Assembly: GCF_030848805.1 (NCBI RefSeq)
Contig: NC_092358.1
Location: 14,840,554-14,904,553, forward strand
Reading direction: 5' to 3'
Source: Temnothorax longispinosus
Lineage: Eukaryota; Arthropoda; Insecta; Hymenoptera; Formicidae
DNA length: 64,000 nucleotides
In this document: piece after piece, positions 43,982-55,004 of the stretch
How positions within the stretch are numbered: position 1 is the first letter of the stretch
How the letters are laid out: each line of letters begins with the position of its first letter
The notes under the pieces: model-generated
Seen by the model: only the letters and a program-made list of their open reading frames with translations
Database searches by the model: none
Told to the model about the DNA's origin: nothing
Translations under genes and position numbers: made by a program

Positions 43982-45921
43982 GGTACTAACTTGTGACATT
44001 AATGTCAACTCTGTATGATCAAAGGCCGATTTCACATGCTTACTCCGCCAGGCCCTTTGGAAACATTTTTCCTCTGCTAATATCTTCAAATTCAAATATT
44101 TGTTTCCACATATCGCTAATTTCTAAAAGTTCCAACTGAGCTTTCTAAACATCATTATAAATAAAAGGTAGATTTTTCCATTCAAAATTTAATTTTTCAA
44201 TATCAATATATCCTATACGCGTTGCAAGTAAAGTCAAATCTATAATTTTTGTTTTACCTTCATAGTAAAGTGCAATTTTTGGCTGTAAAAACATTAATTG
44301 TTCAAAAATAACATCATTATATGGTAAACGTTTCAACATTTCGCGAGAAGTGAAGTTTCATAAAAATTTAAACAATCTTTTTTAATTCCTTGCGCGCATT
44401 CTAAAGATAATGTCTGTAAAAGGCTTTCGCATTCAGCTCCTACATATATATCATTGACATCTTTTATGTGATTATCTAAAATAATATTATTTATATCTTT
44501 TAACGCCTGTGGTACAAGAAAATTTTTACCGATATCAATAATTAGTTGTCGACTACTTTCAAATATTTTATGAATTAAAATGTCGCGAGATTGGAAAAAG
44601 GCATTAAAATTATTTAAAAAGATTAATACGTATTTTAAAAATAATAAATATGCTTTAATCGTATAGTCATTTAATTGTTGCAAAATTGTTTCAGCGGATT
44701 TTAATTTATCTTCTACTACTGCCAAAAGAAAATAATTTTTTAAAGCTTCCCAATTGTGTTAAGTAACCGGACTACACAATGATATAAAGCTAACCATCTT
44801 GTATTTGATAATTTTAAAATTTTGCTTCTTTCCATTAAAAAATTCCTGAAATTCACCCAAAATTGCGCATCTCTTTGCACTACCCGAGACATACGAAGCA
44901 ACGGCTCGAATTAAAGTTTCATATGATTGCGGTAATTTATAGCAAGCTTTATTAGCCATAATCGCGGATGAGTGACATATACAATTTAATGTTACTAAGC
45001 CCGGAATTTCAAATTTTAAACGCGACATAAAAGAGTTATTGCATCCTACCATTACAGATGCATTGTCACTTGTCATTCTAATAACATTCTTTAAAGGAAT
45101 CTGTTTTTGTTTAAGAAGATTTTTAACAATTTCGAAAAGCTTTGCAGCAGAACAATCTCTAGCGTCTAAAGGAACTAAATCTAATAATTGTGTCATCACT
45201 TTTTTAGTTTTTGGTGAAACATATCGGACAAGAACACACATGGTTTTAGTATCTGTAATATCAGTACTTTTATCTATTAAAATAGAAAATTTTGACGTTT
45301 GTAAATTACTAATAGTTTCTTCAACTTCGCGTTTCGCTAATTACTTGTGTAATAATGTTTTTACATTTATGTCGATTGAGTGAAAGATCTGATGCAATTT
45401 TGGAATCTATAAACATATCTTCCATTACGGGAATTAAATGATCCGCGATTTGAATAGGAACATTATGTTCAGCAAGAAAGGCATTGAATTTTATTTCCGC
45501 GCGTTTCACTTTATCTTTATGAGAAAGAGAATTTGTACTATTTTCTACTGTTTCTTGACGTAAATTTTGATAAGATGTTTTTTTAATATGTGAGGCTGAC
45601 TGCGAATGTAGAATTAAATGTGTTTTAATGCATACGATAGCTTTATTACACAATGAACATAATGTGTATCTTTTATAATCTTTTATAATAGGATGGGAAG
45701 CTAACCATCCTTTAAAGATCGCTTCATCTAACCATGATGTCTGAAATTTCCGAACTCTACTTTTTTTGATAGCTCCTTTATTCATGTTTAAAAAATATAT
45801 ATATATATATATGTAATTATTACAATATACTTACCTAAACTTACTTATACACCTATAACCTAGCTATTGCCCCTGTCGGCCGCATTCCGTCGATTCCCGC
45901 CTAAATTAACGGTTAGACGTG
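43982..45921 (-). pseudogene. hAT-family transposon copy B, without the MITE
   Basis: The same transposon as 7102-9685, inverted, about 97% similar by eye. The N-terminal frame (45785-45321) is followed by the core (45241-44759) with TMCVLVRYVSPK and SDNASVMVGC, then 44725-44333 and 44339-44145. At the site of the TTAA MITE this copy is uninterrupted (single TTAA near 45270). It retains 15 bases (TTAATGTTTTTACAG) near 44290 that copy A lacks. It shares with copy A the frame breaks after VISETRS and before AVVEDKLK. The end CGGTTAGACGTG (to 45921) abuts Gypsy coding sequence. Its far left end may reach about 43840 but could not be fixed. Confidence 0.8.
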
Positions 45922-46595
45922 CAGAGATTAATGGATCAGGTATTAACAGGTTTACAAGGGATTGAATTATTTGTATATCTCGATGATATTGTAATATATG
46001 CTAAATCGCTTCAGGAACACGAGATTAAATTCCAACGATTAATGAAACGATTAGAAGAAGCGAATTTATTCTTACAACCTGATAAATGTGAATTTTTAAA
46101 GAAGGAAGTTGCTTACCTTGGACACGTAATAACTGAAAATGGTGTATGACCCGATCCCAAAAAGGTAAGTGCTGTAAAGGAATTTCCGACGCCAAAAACA
46201 CGAAAGAATATTAAGCAATTTCTCGGTCTTGCAGGATATTACCGAAGATTCATAAAAAACTTTTCTAAAATTGCTAAACCTCTTTCGGATTTAACGAAAC
46301 AATCTATTGCATTTGAATGGAAACAAGAACAGCAAGAAGCATTTGATAAATTGAGACACGCTTTGTGCTCAGAACCAATTTTGCAATATCCTAATTTTAA
46401 TGAACCGTTTATTATAACTACTGACGCATCAGGATACGCCATTGGTGCAATATTAAGTCAAGGCAAAATAAGAAGCGATCTACCCATAGCTTATGCATCA
46501 AGAGTTTTAAATGATGCAGAAACAAGATATTCGTCTACAGAAAGAGAATTATTAGCTTTAATTTATGCCGTGAAACATTTTCGGCCTTATGTTTA
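45922..46595 (+). pseudogene. Gypsy-type pol fragment 1 (RT end plus RNase H)
   Basis: Starts mid-RT (QRLMDQVLTGLQG) and contains the catalytic VYLDDIVIYAK, the thumb, GLAGYYRRFIKNFSKIAKPL and the RNase H start ITTDASGYAIGAILSQGK and STERELLALIYAVKHFRPY. An in-frame TGA lies at 46147-46149 and a stop at 46594. It is cut at both ends: by hAT copy B on the left and by another Gypsy fragment on the right. Motifs are typical of the 17.6/gypsy side of Ty3/Gypsy. Confidence 0.85.
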
Positions 46596-48644
46596 GGACG
46601 TAAAAGAGAGATAATTAAACGGGTGCTCATGGAGCTAAAACAATACCGTTTTGAGGTTAATTTTGATAAATGTCAATTTCTGAAATTAAAAATTAAATTT
46701 TCGGGATATATTATATCAGCCGATGGCATAACTCTTAGCAAAAGGCATACGGAAATAATTTAAAGGTTTCCTATCTCGAAGAAACTCTTAGATATCCAAC
46801 GATTTTTGGGTTTAACCAATTATTTCAGAAGGTTCATTCAAAATTATGCTTCCAAGGCGAAGCCCTTGACCAATCTTTTACGTAAATCCGAAAAGTTCGT
46901 TTTTAGCGAAGAATGTAGACAAGCTTTCGAGAATTTGAAAAATAATTTAATTTCCTATCCGGTATTAAGACTTTATGACATGAATGCAGAAACCCAACTG
47001 CATACTGATGCAAGTCATATAGCAATAGCTGCAATTTTGATGCAGAAACAGGATAACGGTGTGTTCGCTCCGGTGGCTTATTTTAGCCATGCGACAAATA
47101 AAGCCGAAGCTAATTACCATAGCTTCGAACTAGAGATGTTAGCTATTGTAAAAGCCATAGAAAAATTTCATATTTACATTTACGGATTGAAATTCACGGT
47201 GGTAACAGATTGTCAAGCACGCAGTCAATAAGGCACATTTAAACCCAAGAATTACTCGATGGACATTGCGCATACAAAACTATGATTTCCAAATTGTTCA
47301 TCGCGCTGGTGAAAAAATGGCACACATGGATGCCCTTAGTCGAATAGTGGCGTATGTGGATTCAATGCCAATTGAAAGAGAGCTTGAGTACAAGCAGTTA
47401 GCGGATGATAGGCTTAAAGGCATAGCCGAGGAATTAGAATTCGCGGAAAACAACAAGTTTGAACTTATCGAAGGGTTAGTTTATTAAAAAAATACTGACA
47501 AACCACGCTTCGTGATACCAGAGTCGATGATTAATAATGTAATACGCGTTCACCATGATGACATGGCGCACTGTGGCATAGAAAAAACTGTTCAGGGTAT
47601 TTTGGTCAATTATTGGTTCCCGTCTTTGCGTAAGAGAGTTCGAGAGTTCGAGATTACATTGAAAATTGTCTAGTGTGTTTAATGTCAAACTTATCGGTAA
47701 ATTCCAGTGAAAGTGAATTACAAGTAACAGATGTTCCTTCAGCTCCTTTTCAGATCTTGCATACGGATCATTACGGTCCACTAATAGAATCAACCGGCGG
47801 TTTTAAACATATCCTTTTGATCGTAGACGCATATACGCGATTCACCTGGTTATTCCCAGTCAAGATTACCAATTCAAAGGAGATAATAAAAAATTTCGAT
47901 AATTTATTTTAGATGTTCGGTAACCCCGATCAAGTAGTGTCTGATAGAGGAACGGCTTTCACCTCACACGAATTTTCCGAATTCATAAATTCAAAAAATA
48001 TAAAGCATCGTAAAGTGGCGGTAGCAGCCCCTTGGGCAAACGGTTTAGTTGAGAGGGTAAATAAATTTTTAAAATTTTTTCTAAGAAAATTAGTCGAAGA
48101 CCCTCGTAAATGGAAGGATAGCCTGAGCACAGTCCAGTACGTAATTAATAATACACATCACTCATCACTTAAAAGTTCTCCCTCGAAACTACTCCTAGGA
48201 TATGACCAGCGGAGTCATGCAGATGCCAAATTAGTAGATTATCTTAATCAGCTGGCTAAGATTGAGTTTAACTTTGAAACTTATCGCGACTCAGTCCGCG
48301 AGGCGGCATTAGATTCTACCGAAACCATTAAAAATTATAATAAATTATATTATGACAAATCACATAAGAAACCGACCGAATACAATCCAGGCGACTTGGT
48401 GATGATACACGATACAACTGTTAAACCTGGCGAGGTCAAAAAACTAAAACCTTCTTATAAGGGTCCTTATCGAATGGCAAAAGCACTAAATAAAAATCGT
48501 TATGTGGTGGAAAATGTTCCCGGTTTTAATATTACATCACGTCCTTATAATTCAATATTGTCACCAGATCGTCTGAAACCGTGGATTAAAGCGATTAATC
48601 CCGGTAATTCTACGGAAATAACAAATGTTCCGACTCACGATTAA
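46596..48644 (+). pseudogene. Gypsy-type pol fragment 2 (RT end, RNase H, integrase)
   Basis: A different family from fragment 1. It begins inside the RT thumb (46605-46760, with stops) and continues with LTNYFRRFIQNYASKAKPL and RNase H (LHTDASHIAIAAILMQ, HSFELEMLAIVKAIEKFH). A chromosome-joining integrase follows, with an N-terminal HH-CC finger (HHDDMAHCG near 47545), D in HTDHYGPL, D in SDRGTAFTS, E in GLVERVNKF and a GPY-type end with YKGPYRMAKAL. Breaks lie near 46760, 47225, 47485 and 47650, and an in-frame TAG at 47910-47912 precedes the last 243-residue stretch. It encodes enzymes for copying and integrating the element but is dead. Confidence 0.88.
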
Positions 48645-48878
48645 ATTTAATTGCGTTAAAATTAGTATAAGATTATATTGCGTTTTGCCTTTTGAGCGAT
48701 TTATATATTTTATGTTCCGAAGTTTAATAATTATAACTAGTTTCTTTGCAGTGCAACGTATGTAATAAAATAAAAGTGCAAATTTAACCATTTAAGTGTT
48801 GCGAAATCAGATATGTATTTCAGAGGTTAAGAAACATTGTATTACATTCGGGTCGAATGTCATTCAGGCTGGCCGAAC

Positions 48879-49625
48879 TGTAAGAAACGAATAAGCGTTT
48901 AATTTTCCCGGCAACTGGCGCCGCCTGTCGCATGCGAGCGCTGCGGTAACCTCATCGGCGTGAGGCGTTAGTGTATCAGCACGAGCCAATGGCGTTTGCG
49001 GACGGTTGTTATTGGTTGAGCGAGATGAGGAGATACCTCACAGTGATGGAAAGTTGGATAGGCTGGACGCAGCGAATTTCCCCCTTCACTACGCACACAG
49101 AGCAACGCTCGGTCTATCGGTGTGTCGGCAGCGCTCGGCAGTGCCGAGCGAGAGGGAAAATATTACTCCCTCCTTGTCGCTCTCACTTAGCTCGCGCGCA
49201 GAGATCCCAGGTTTAGGTCTCTGCTACATAGCCTGTGGAGGGGATAGGCTGTGGAGGGGATAGGCTGTGGAGGGGATAGGATCGCGTCACGTGACGCTGA
49301 TGCACACAAGCCAAGCGCCCCGTGTACATGTGCGCTCAGCGCTCGGCCAGCTAGAGAGAGCAAACATGCTATGCTCTTTCTCTTTCTTTCTTGAACCGGC
49401 GCGTCGTCAGCCTCGCAGACGAAATACGCATATTAGCGGCTTGACTGTCGCGTGCTTCTTTCTACACTAGATGCGATCAGATGCGATACACTATCATATC
49501 GCTTAATGATTTTACAATTTAGAAGTTAAAATCATTAATTAATTAAATTACAATTTCTTGTGTATATAAAAAGTATTAACTTAAAAACAAAACCGAGAAC
49601 TTGAGTCACCAGTAAATAATTAACA
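48879..49625 (+). repeat. Possible 3' LTR remnant of Gypsy fragment 2
   Basis: Starts TGTAAGAAACGAATAAGCG and could end at TTAACA (49625), with a TATATAAAA box near 49560. It includes a 19-bp unit CTGTGGAGGGGATAGG repeated three times (49230-49280). No second LTR is in the window to confirm it. Confidence 0.3.
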
Positions 49626-49639
49626 ATCAGCACAGGAGT

Positions 49640-49760
49640 TGTGTTCGACCAAACTGGCAATTTTATTATTCAAAAAACGCTACGTTTCGACCGCAAAATT
49701 CGGTCCTTTTCAAGCGTGTAAGTAGGAAGAGTCAGAGAATTCTATATCAGGGATCTGAGG
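49640..49760. mobile_element. Possible Penelope-like element end
   Basis: ACGTTTCGACCGCAAAATTC followed by GGTCCTTTTCAAGCGTG resembles the terminal motifs I associate with Penelope-like elements. No RT or GIY-YIG coding sequence follows. Confidence 0.25.
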
Positions 49761-51628
49761 GGGGGTGAGGGGCGGGGGAAGGACTCGCGGCCGAGGGGTC
49801 TGCCGGGGGGGGACTCTAGCACCGCCGTCCTCCGTGGGGGGAGGGGTGGCGGGTGGTCTGCGTTCTCACCATATGGTGGGGGGGAAGAGGGTGGTGGATG
49901 ATCTGCCTGGCATAGGGTTAGGGGGGATGGGGGGGATCAGGCGAGCGCGTCGGGGCATGTTCGATAAACAAATGCCGCCTCGCGTCGATGTTCGGCCGAT
50001 AGTATTTATAAACAGATGTTATTTCACACTCTTCAAATGTGAGCGAGCGCCTATGGCAGGCGGCTATAATTTACGACCTGTGACTAGCGTGACACCGCGG
50101 TCCTTTTCACTTTTCTTCGTAGGAAGTGCCGCTTATTGGTGTTTTGCGGCGCCATTCGGCTATGGCGTCGCGCATTACAAAGGCGAGCGCTGATGACATG
50201 CAGCTAGATTTTATAAACACTAGACGGCATAAGAGACGCAGCAACGCGACTCAATTTCTATGGGTATCGACGAACGTCGATGACAGAATTTATAAACGAA
50301 TATCATCTCGCACTGCGGATGGCCGAGCATCGATGGTCGCGCGACGTAGGTACTCGACCAAAAATTTTATGCGATTTAACCGTCGCGGTCTCTCCTCTTT
50401 ATTTTTCTGTCTAGGAGAACTATCTAAGAAAGGGAATAGATAATTATTTAATATTTATTTATTTTAAGAAAATTTCTAAAAAAAACTCCGAGATATACGG
50501 GGTAAAAAAAAAGGGAAACAATAAAACGCCGGAAAAGAAAGTTGGCCTGGGAGTCTCGGAGACCCCCGCTGTGCATGTCTACCGCCGCAATGTCCTCTTC
50601 AGACATGTCTTTTAGGGCAATTTATTGAGGTTTTTTTTTTGTGAACATGTGGGTCACAGGTTCACTTTTGCGGCGCCATTCGGTTATGACGTCGCGCGTT
50701 ATTTCTTTCTTTCCTTCTTTTCTTTGTCTTCCTCTCGAAAAGGACCGTCTTCTCGTTCGCGTTCTCTCTTGCGCGCAGTTTTTCTCTCGCTCCCGTCCCC
50801 CGTTCGCGTTCTCTCTCGCGCGCAGTCTCTCGCTCGCTCCCGTCCCCCTTTGCGTTCTCTCTCGCGCGCGTTCTCTCTCTCAAACATGTCTAACAGCATG
50901 AATAATTTACACGATTGACCTCTGTCTCATATTATGAAACGATGAATTATGTCGCACATTAAAAATTTTAAATACACGGAATATAAATCAAAGTATAAAA
51001 ATTAAACAATCTCTGTTTTATTACTCGTAGTTTAAAAAACCAAAGTTTTACAAAGTTTTAGTTTATTATTATGACCATTTTAAGGATGTTCAATCCGTGT
51101 AACGTTTTTTATGAATATTGTTAATATTTACATAATAATAAAAATTATACATTTTGCACTGACGACATGCATTTTGTTAATCCCTCCCAAACTATACGCA
51201 GTAACACAAATTATTATATCTTTTATTAATTATACATTTTGCGACCAGGCAAATTACAATGTTGTAAAAAGCATGTTAGAGTAATCAATCAAACACATTG
51301 CAAAAAATCTTTTTATAATTTAACAATTAAAAATAATCTCTCTGTAAACATCTTAACTCGATTGTCTTTCGGCTAAAATTTGACGAAAAATGTTTTTCTT
51401 TATTTTAAACTATCTAAGGAAGGGAGAAGGAAGGGAAATAAATAAATATTATAATTGGCGCTTATTCTTTAATTTTTTGTTTATTTCAAGAAAATTTGTA
51501 ACATAAAAATTAAAAAATTTATAAGTGTAATATATCTGGAGGATCTTCACCTGAAACACACAAATGCAATAATATTATTAATATGATTAATAAAAAATTC
51601 AATATTTTTTATTGAAAAAGCGATTATC
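49761..51628. other. Non-genic tract with GC-rich and CT-rich repeats
   Basis: G-rich DNA (49755-49935) is followed by a diverged direct repeat (TTCACTTTTCTTCGTAGGAA..GCGGCGCCATTCGGCTATG near 50105-50165; TTCACTTTTGCGGCGCCATTCGGTTATGAC near 50659-50690). A CT-rich microsatellite-like tract of TCTCTCGCGCGCAG units follows (50735-50885), then AT-rich DNA. Open frames here follow composition and match nothing I know. Confidence 0.5.
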
Positions 51629-52067
51629 TTACCAGATTTCATTTTCCTCCTCCGACGAGGTATCTTCTCCGAAGAGTCTTCGCAACGAGTACGAATCGAT
51701 TTGACAGTCGTACCATTCTCTGCGAGCACGCCTCTCATCTTGGATCCAACGCATATATTCAATATTAATAAAGCCCGGTATCACATAACTCATCCTCAGC
51801 TGTAAAATCAATATATAAAAAATATTACTTTTTCTCAAAACGCGCGCGCACGCACAAAAAAATAAAACTCACGTGTTCCCGCGGGATGCGAATCCGCACC
51901 CACCGCTCATCCATCAGCACCTCTATATTTAGCTGCATCCGCTAAACAGAAAAAACATATTTTAAAAAACTATATTATGTCACTATACTCTGTCACTCGC
52001 GAATCACCATACTTACCCCATCGGCGGGATATGTAATTTCGATTATGCGATCTTGCGCGCGAACCAT
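51629..52067 (-). CDS. Small three-exon gene in the virus-like cluster, about 96 residues
   Basis: The ATG is at 52067. Exon 1 (52067-52017) reads MVRAQDRIIEITYPADG, exon 2 (51941-51873) has 23 residues including DERWVRIRIPREH, and exon 3 (51799-51631) has YVIPGFINIEYMRWIQDE and an acidic end EEENEIW. All introns have GT..AG ends, with donors GTAAGT and GTGAGT and acceptors TTTAG and TACAG, and the joins keep frame without lesion. No domain is recognised. It is the most downstream gene of the minus-strand cluster. The intact exon structure suggests either recent integration or preserved function. Confidence 0.55.
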
Positions 52068-52437
52068 TTTAATAATAACTTCTTTCGGTCAGTTGTCCGA
52101 ACGCGTTTGCTTTCGCAGATTCAACAAGACTGAATTCTACGACGGTTGCAGAACGAAGCGGGGTAAAATGTCACCAGAGAAAGAAATGGTAACAGTTTAA
52201 AAACGGACAGCCCCTTCCAACGAAAAGAAATTAAAATGAAATATGTCTCGCACTACAATGGCAGGCAAAAGTTCGACGGAGCATCGACACATGTGAACGC
52301 GTTTTCTGTCGCTCGCGTCTCTTCGTTCGCGTCATTTCTCGCTCGCGCCCCTTCGCTCGCGTTTCTTTCCTTTATAATAAATAATTGGGAGAAGGAAAGA
52401 TAATTTTAGATACAGTGATATGCATTTTAATATACAT
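52068..52437. other. Inter-gene stretch with CT/CG-rich repeat
   Basis: Contains TCGCTCGCG-type units (52295-52365) similar to the tract at 50735-50885. No gene seen. Confidence 0.4.
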
Positions 52438-53202
52438 TTATTTTTCATGTAATGCATCATGTACAATATTATCTGCAGCATACGCCAACAGTTCACAATC
52501 AATAATTGAACTCTTATCATAAAATTCACGCAAGATTCTAACTGCATCACATTTATCGGTTATACAATTTTGACGTAAAATGGTTACAAATTGTTTAAAT
52601 TTTTCACTTACGCCATGAACATTTTGGCATAGTTGAAAATACACATTCTCGATGCAATGTTATAATTCGAACAAGAAGAATACGGTTGACGGTTTCATGT
52701 ACAAGCTGGTGGCGCACGATGTCAATTTTACAATATCTGCGTCACGTATTTTAACGAGTTCCAGATCTCGAAGCGCAAGCGATGATGGCCCTGGTGACTG
52801 CACGAGTCGCTGAATATCTGCACGTCTTTCGACGAACGTTACCCACGTTGCATGAGGCAGAATTATCCGATTGCCTCGGTTATCGCCAATATGTATATCC
52901 ACAGAGGACATAGGTCCCACGTTGATCCCAATATCCAAATATTTATAAGCTGTTGGTGTCAATGCGTATCGTCTGCCTAGTATACGAACTGCGCGACGCT
53001 CCAACGAAATGCTGTAGAAAAAAATAATGAGATTACTTTCAAAATAATCCAATTCGCAAAAAAGATATTAAAAAAATATAAAGCTCTATAAATTATACAA
53101 AACTTACTTGTTTTCACACGTTGGAGTTTCAACATCGGGAATCAGCACGTAATAATTCATACGTCTACTGTTGCCACCGTTGCTTCCTCCAACGGAATAC
53201 AT
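52438..53202 (-). pseudogene. Virus-like cluster gene with one intron and one in-frame stop
   Basis: The ATG is at 53202; the first exon ends at 53108 with donor GTAAGT, and the second starts at 53011 after a polypyrimidine tract and ACAG. The second exon contains YALTPTAYKYLDIGINV, IHIGDNRGNRIILPHATWV and a charged helical part. The frame has a single TAA at 52660-52662 and then continues in the same frame to a stop at 52438, including a cysteine-bearing helical region (IDCELLAYAADNIV). The unmutated protein would be a little over 220 residues. I recall similar proteins beside capsid-like genes in ant genomes, but no function is known to me. With the stop this copy would give a truncated product. 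Confidence 0.55.
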
Positions 53203-53334
53203 TTTTTCTCTCGGTTATGAGAAGCGGACCGTTCGCACAAGCAGCCGATACGAGACTAGTCGTATAAAATTAATCGAGTATACGCGACAGCACCCACTAT
53301 AACCCTTCCAAAAATATGATGAAGGAGGGGGAAA

Positions 53335-53448
53335 TTAATGTTTCTGTAACGCGCAATCAGCCCCGTTTCTCAGCACCGCCACCTCCTTCACGACAAATTT
53401 CATCCCGACGACGAAACCTTGCAGGTCGACGAACGTTGGTGCGGACAT
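53335..53448 (-). pseudogene. Short remnant ORF with the FVDLQGF motif, 37 codons
   Basis: ATG at 53448, TAA at 53335-53337. It begins MSAPTFVDLQGFVVG and continues into a short beta-strand-like KFVVKEVAVLRNG. I associate this opening with a longer arthropod protein family of unknown role that recurs near repeats and virus-like genes. Here only the first part remains. It sits between the capsid candidate and the gene at 53202. Confidence 0.45.
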
Positions 53449-53608
53449 GAAGAAATATCTCTCTTTCTTCGATGCGTGAATCGAGAGGAATGACGCGCGT
53501 TTCGCGACACTCTGATTTTTATATCCTGCTCCCCTCTTTTTCCCCTCTCATAAATTTGTATTGGGAGTTAAAGAAAGAAAAAATTTTCGTCGACGTTGCC
53601 GCGAACAC

Positions 53609-54811
53609 TCAGACTATTTTGCGCACTACGTTGGTCAACGGATTGTACTCGATCACGCGATCGTGTATGATGAGACAGTACGCGGAGGTATTCGGCGGTA
53701 CGATCTCCATGCAATCAAATTCTAGTCTGACATCCACGGTGGCGTTTTTGACGGATTCGTTTTGTCGAGAGCAATCGATGATCACGAACGGGCCGTTACG
53801 TAGAAAAGTTGAAACGGTGAGACTCGGCTCGAGATATTCGTATCCGTAATAGCCCTTGCAAAAACGCGCGTACATATCGTACAGAATCGCCCATCTGTGT
53901 TTACCAAAGTCTAAATTCAAATCTTCGTACGGATAGACTTCCGAGTTTAGGTAGAGTTTCACGTTGGTCAATTTGCAGTCGTCGAATCGGCTCGTGTCCG
54001 CAGACATGACGTTCTTCCGACCCGTTTGCAGAGCGAAGACGACGTATCGCGGTTTCTCGAGCTGAGTCGCGGTCTTAATGGCCCACGAGTGCTTGGTCGT
54101 GTTTTGCAACAGGGGATACTCGTACAGATCCCACGAACGGAAACCCATACTTAGATATCGTCCGTTTTCCAAGGCGCGCAGCATCGACAGCTTGTTGACC
54201 TCGCTCAATACCACGTGAGGCATTCGCCACTGTATCTTGAGTAGTTTGACAGTAGGCTCCAACGCGAGACTTCCCAACAGACAATTGTTGTCGGTGCGCG
54301 ATTGTATCAAGATTAATTCGTGACGAGCGTTGATCACCACGCGTTTGTAATCTTCGCAAAATCCCAGTAACAGGTTGAGCGGTACGCAGAAATTGAAGTA
54401 TCCGTTCGCGTTATTATGTGGTTCCCAGCCCGCGTTTCGCAGGATCACGCTTCTGTCGGACGATACCGTAACGTAGTTCTTGAGCGTGCTGATTATTCCT
54501 ACGTTTCTGCAGTGATCAATCTCCACACCGTCGAGCTCGTATCGAATTTCATCGAACATGAACGCGACGCAATTATTCCCCAATACCACGTTATCGGCTT
54601 GGCCGGCTGCTCTGGTCACCGTCAATGTTCCTTCGACGTAGAGAAAACTTTCGCACGGCAACGTATACAGATCCTGCTGTTGTATAGGTATTCGTATCTC
54701 GTCGCTATATTCGAACGTTGTGTTGGCGTACGGGTTGTACGTGTGAGTCTCGATCTTGACGATGCGATCGTCAAAGACCGGCTCGCCTCCGATGTTAAGA
54801 ATTTCAGTCAT
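53609..54811 (-). CDS. Candidate virus-like double-jelly-roll capsid protein, 400 residues
   Basis: An uninterrupted frame from a true ATG at 54811 to a stop at 53609-53611. The composition is beta-rich with no signal peptide or membrane segment. Near residues 80-110 is MFDEIRYELDGVEIDHCRNV, the kind of strand-turn-strand motif found in the major capsid proteins of double-jelly-roll DNA viruses. GYFNFCVPLNLLLGFCEDYK (about residues 138-157) is another conserved-looking block. About 400 residues is within the range for Polinton-like and related capsids. The start codon is 3 bases after the stop of the preceding ORF. The GC content is higher than in the flanking AT-rich DNA. The capsid assignment comes from motif style and context, not from a database match. 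Confidence 0.55.
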   Translation of the reverse strand: MTEILNIGGEPVFDDRIVKIETHTYNPYANTTFEYSDEIRIPIQQQDLYTLPCESFLYVEGTLTVTRAAGQADNVVLGNNCVAFMFDEIRYELDGVEIDHCRNVGIISTLKNYVTVSSDRSVILRNAGWEPHNNANGYFNFCVPLNLLLGFCEDYKRVVINARHELILIQSRTDNNCLLGSLALEPTVKLLKIQWRMPHVVLSEVNKLSMLRALENGRYLSMGFRSWDLYEYPLLQNTTKHSWAIKTATQLEKPRYVVFALQTGRKNVMSADTSRFDDCKLTNVKLYLNSEVYPYEDLNLDFGKHRWAILYDMYARFCKGYYGYEYLEPSLTVSTFLRNGPFVIIDCSRQNESVKNATVDVRLEFDCMEIVPPNTSAYCLIIHDRVIEYNPLTNVVRKIV

Positions 54812-54814
54812 CGT

Positions 54815-55003
54815 TCAGATGTTTCGTACCGCGAATCCCAGAGATGGTAAAAATTTAACGTTCGATGCGTTGAGCTTCTTTCTCGTCTCTGTTTTCGTCT
54901 CTGTTTTAACGCTACCGAATGTCGATTTGATGATATCGTCGATCGTCGCAGTCGTAAAGATATTCTTATCTGTCGCGTGCTTCGAGTCGTTCAACACGAG
55001 CAT
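54815..55003 (-). CDS. Small ORF between the two large cluster genes, 62 residues
   Basis: ATG at 55003, directly after the TGA of the upstream frame at 55005-55007; the stop is at 54815-54817, three bases before the next ATG. The protein has a threonine/lysine-rich middle and ends NVKFLPSLGFAVRNI. It contains no stop or frameshift. Tight packing on both sides favours a real small gene of a compact genome. Function unknown. Confidence 0.5.
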   Translation of the reverse strand: MLVLNDSKHATDKNIFTTATIDDIIKSTFGSVKTETKTETRKKLNASNVKFLPSLGFAVRNI

Positions 55004-55004
55004 G

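Noticed and set aside
50625..50918. Arg/Ser-rich open frames on both strands
   Set aside because: They follow a CT-rich simple repeat and have no conserved motif.
53472..53849. Plus-strand frame opposite the capsid candidate end
   Set aside because: Antisense to an intact 400-codon gene and without motifs.
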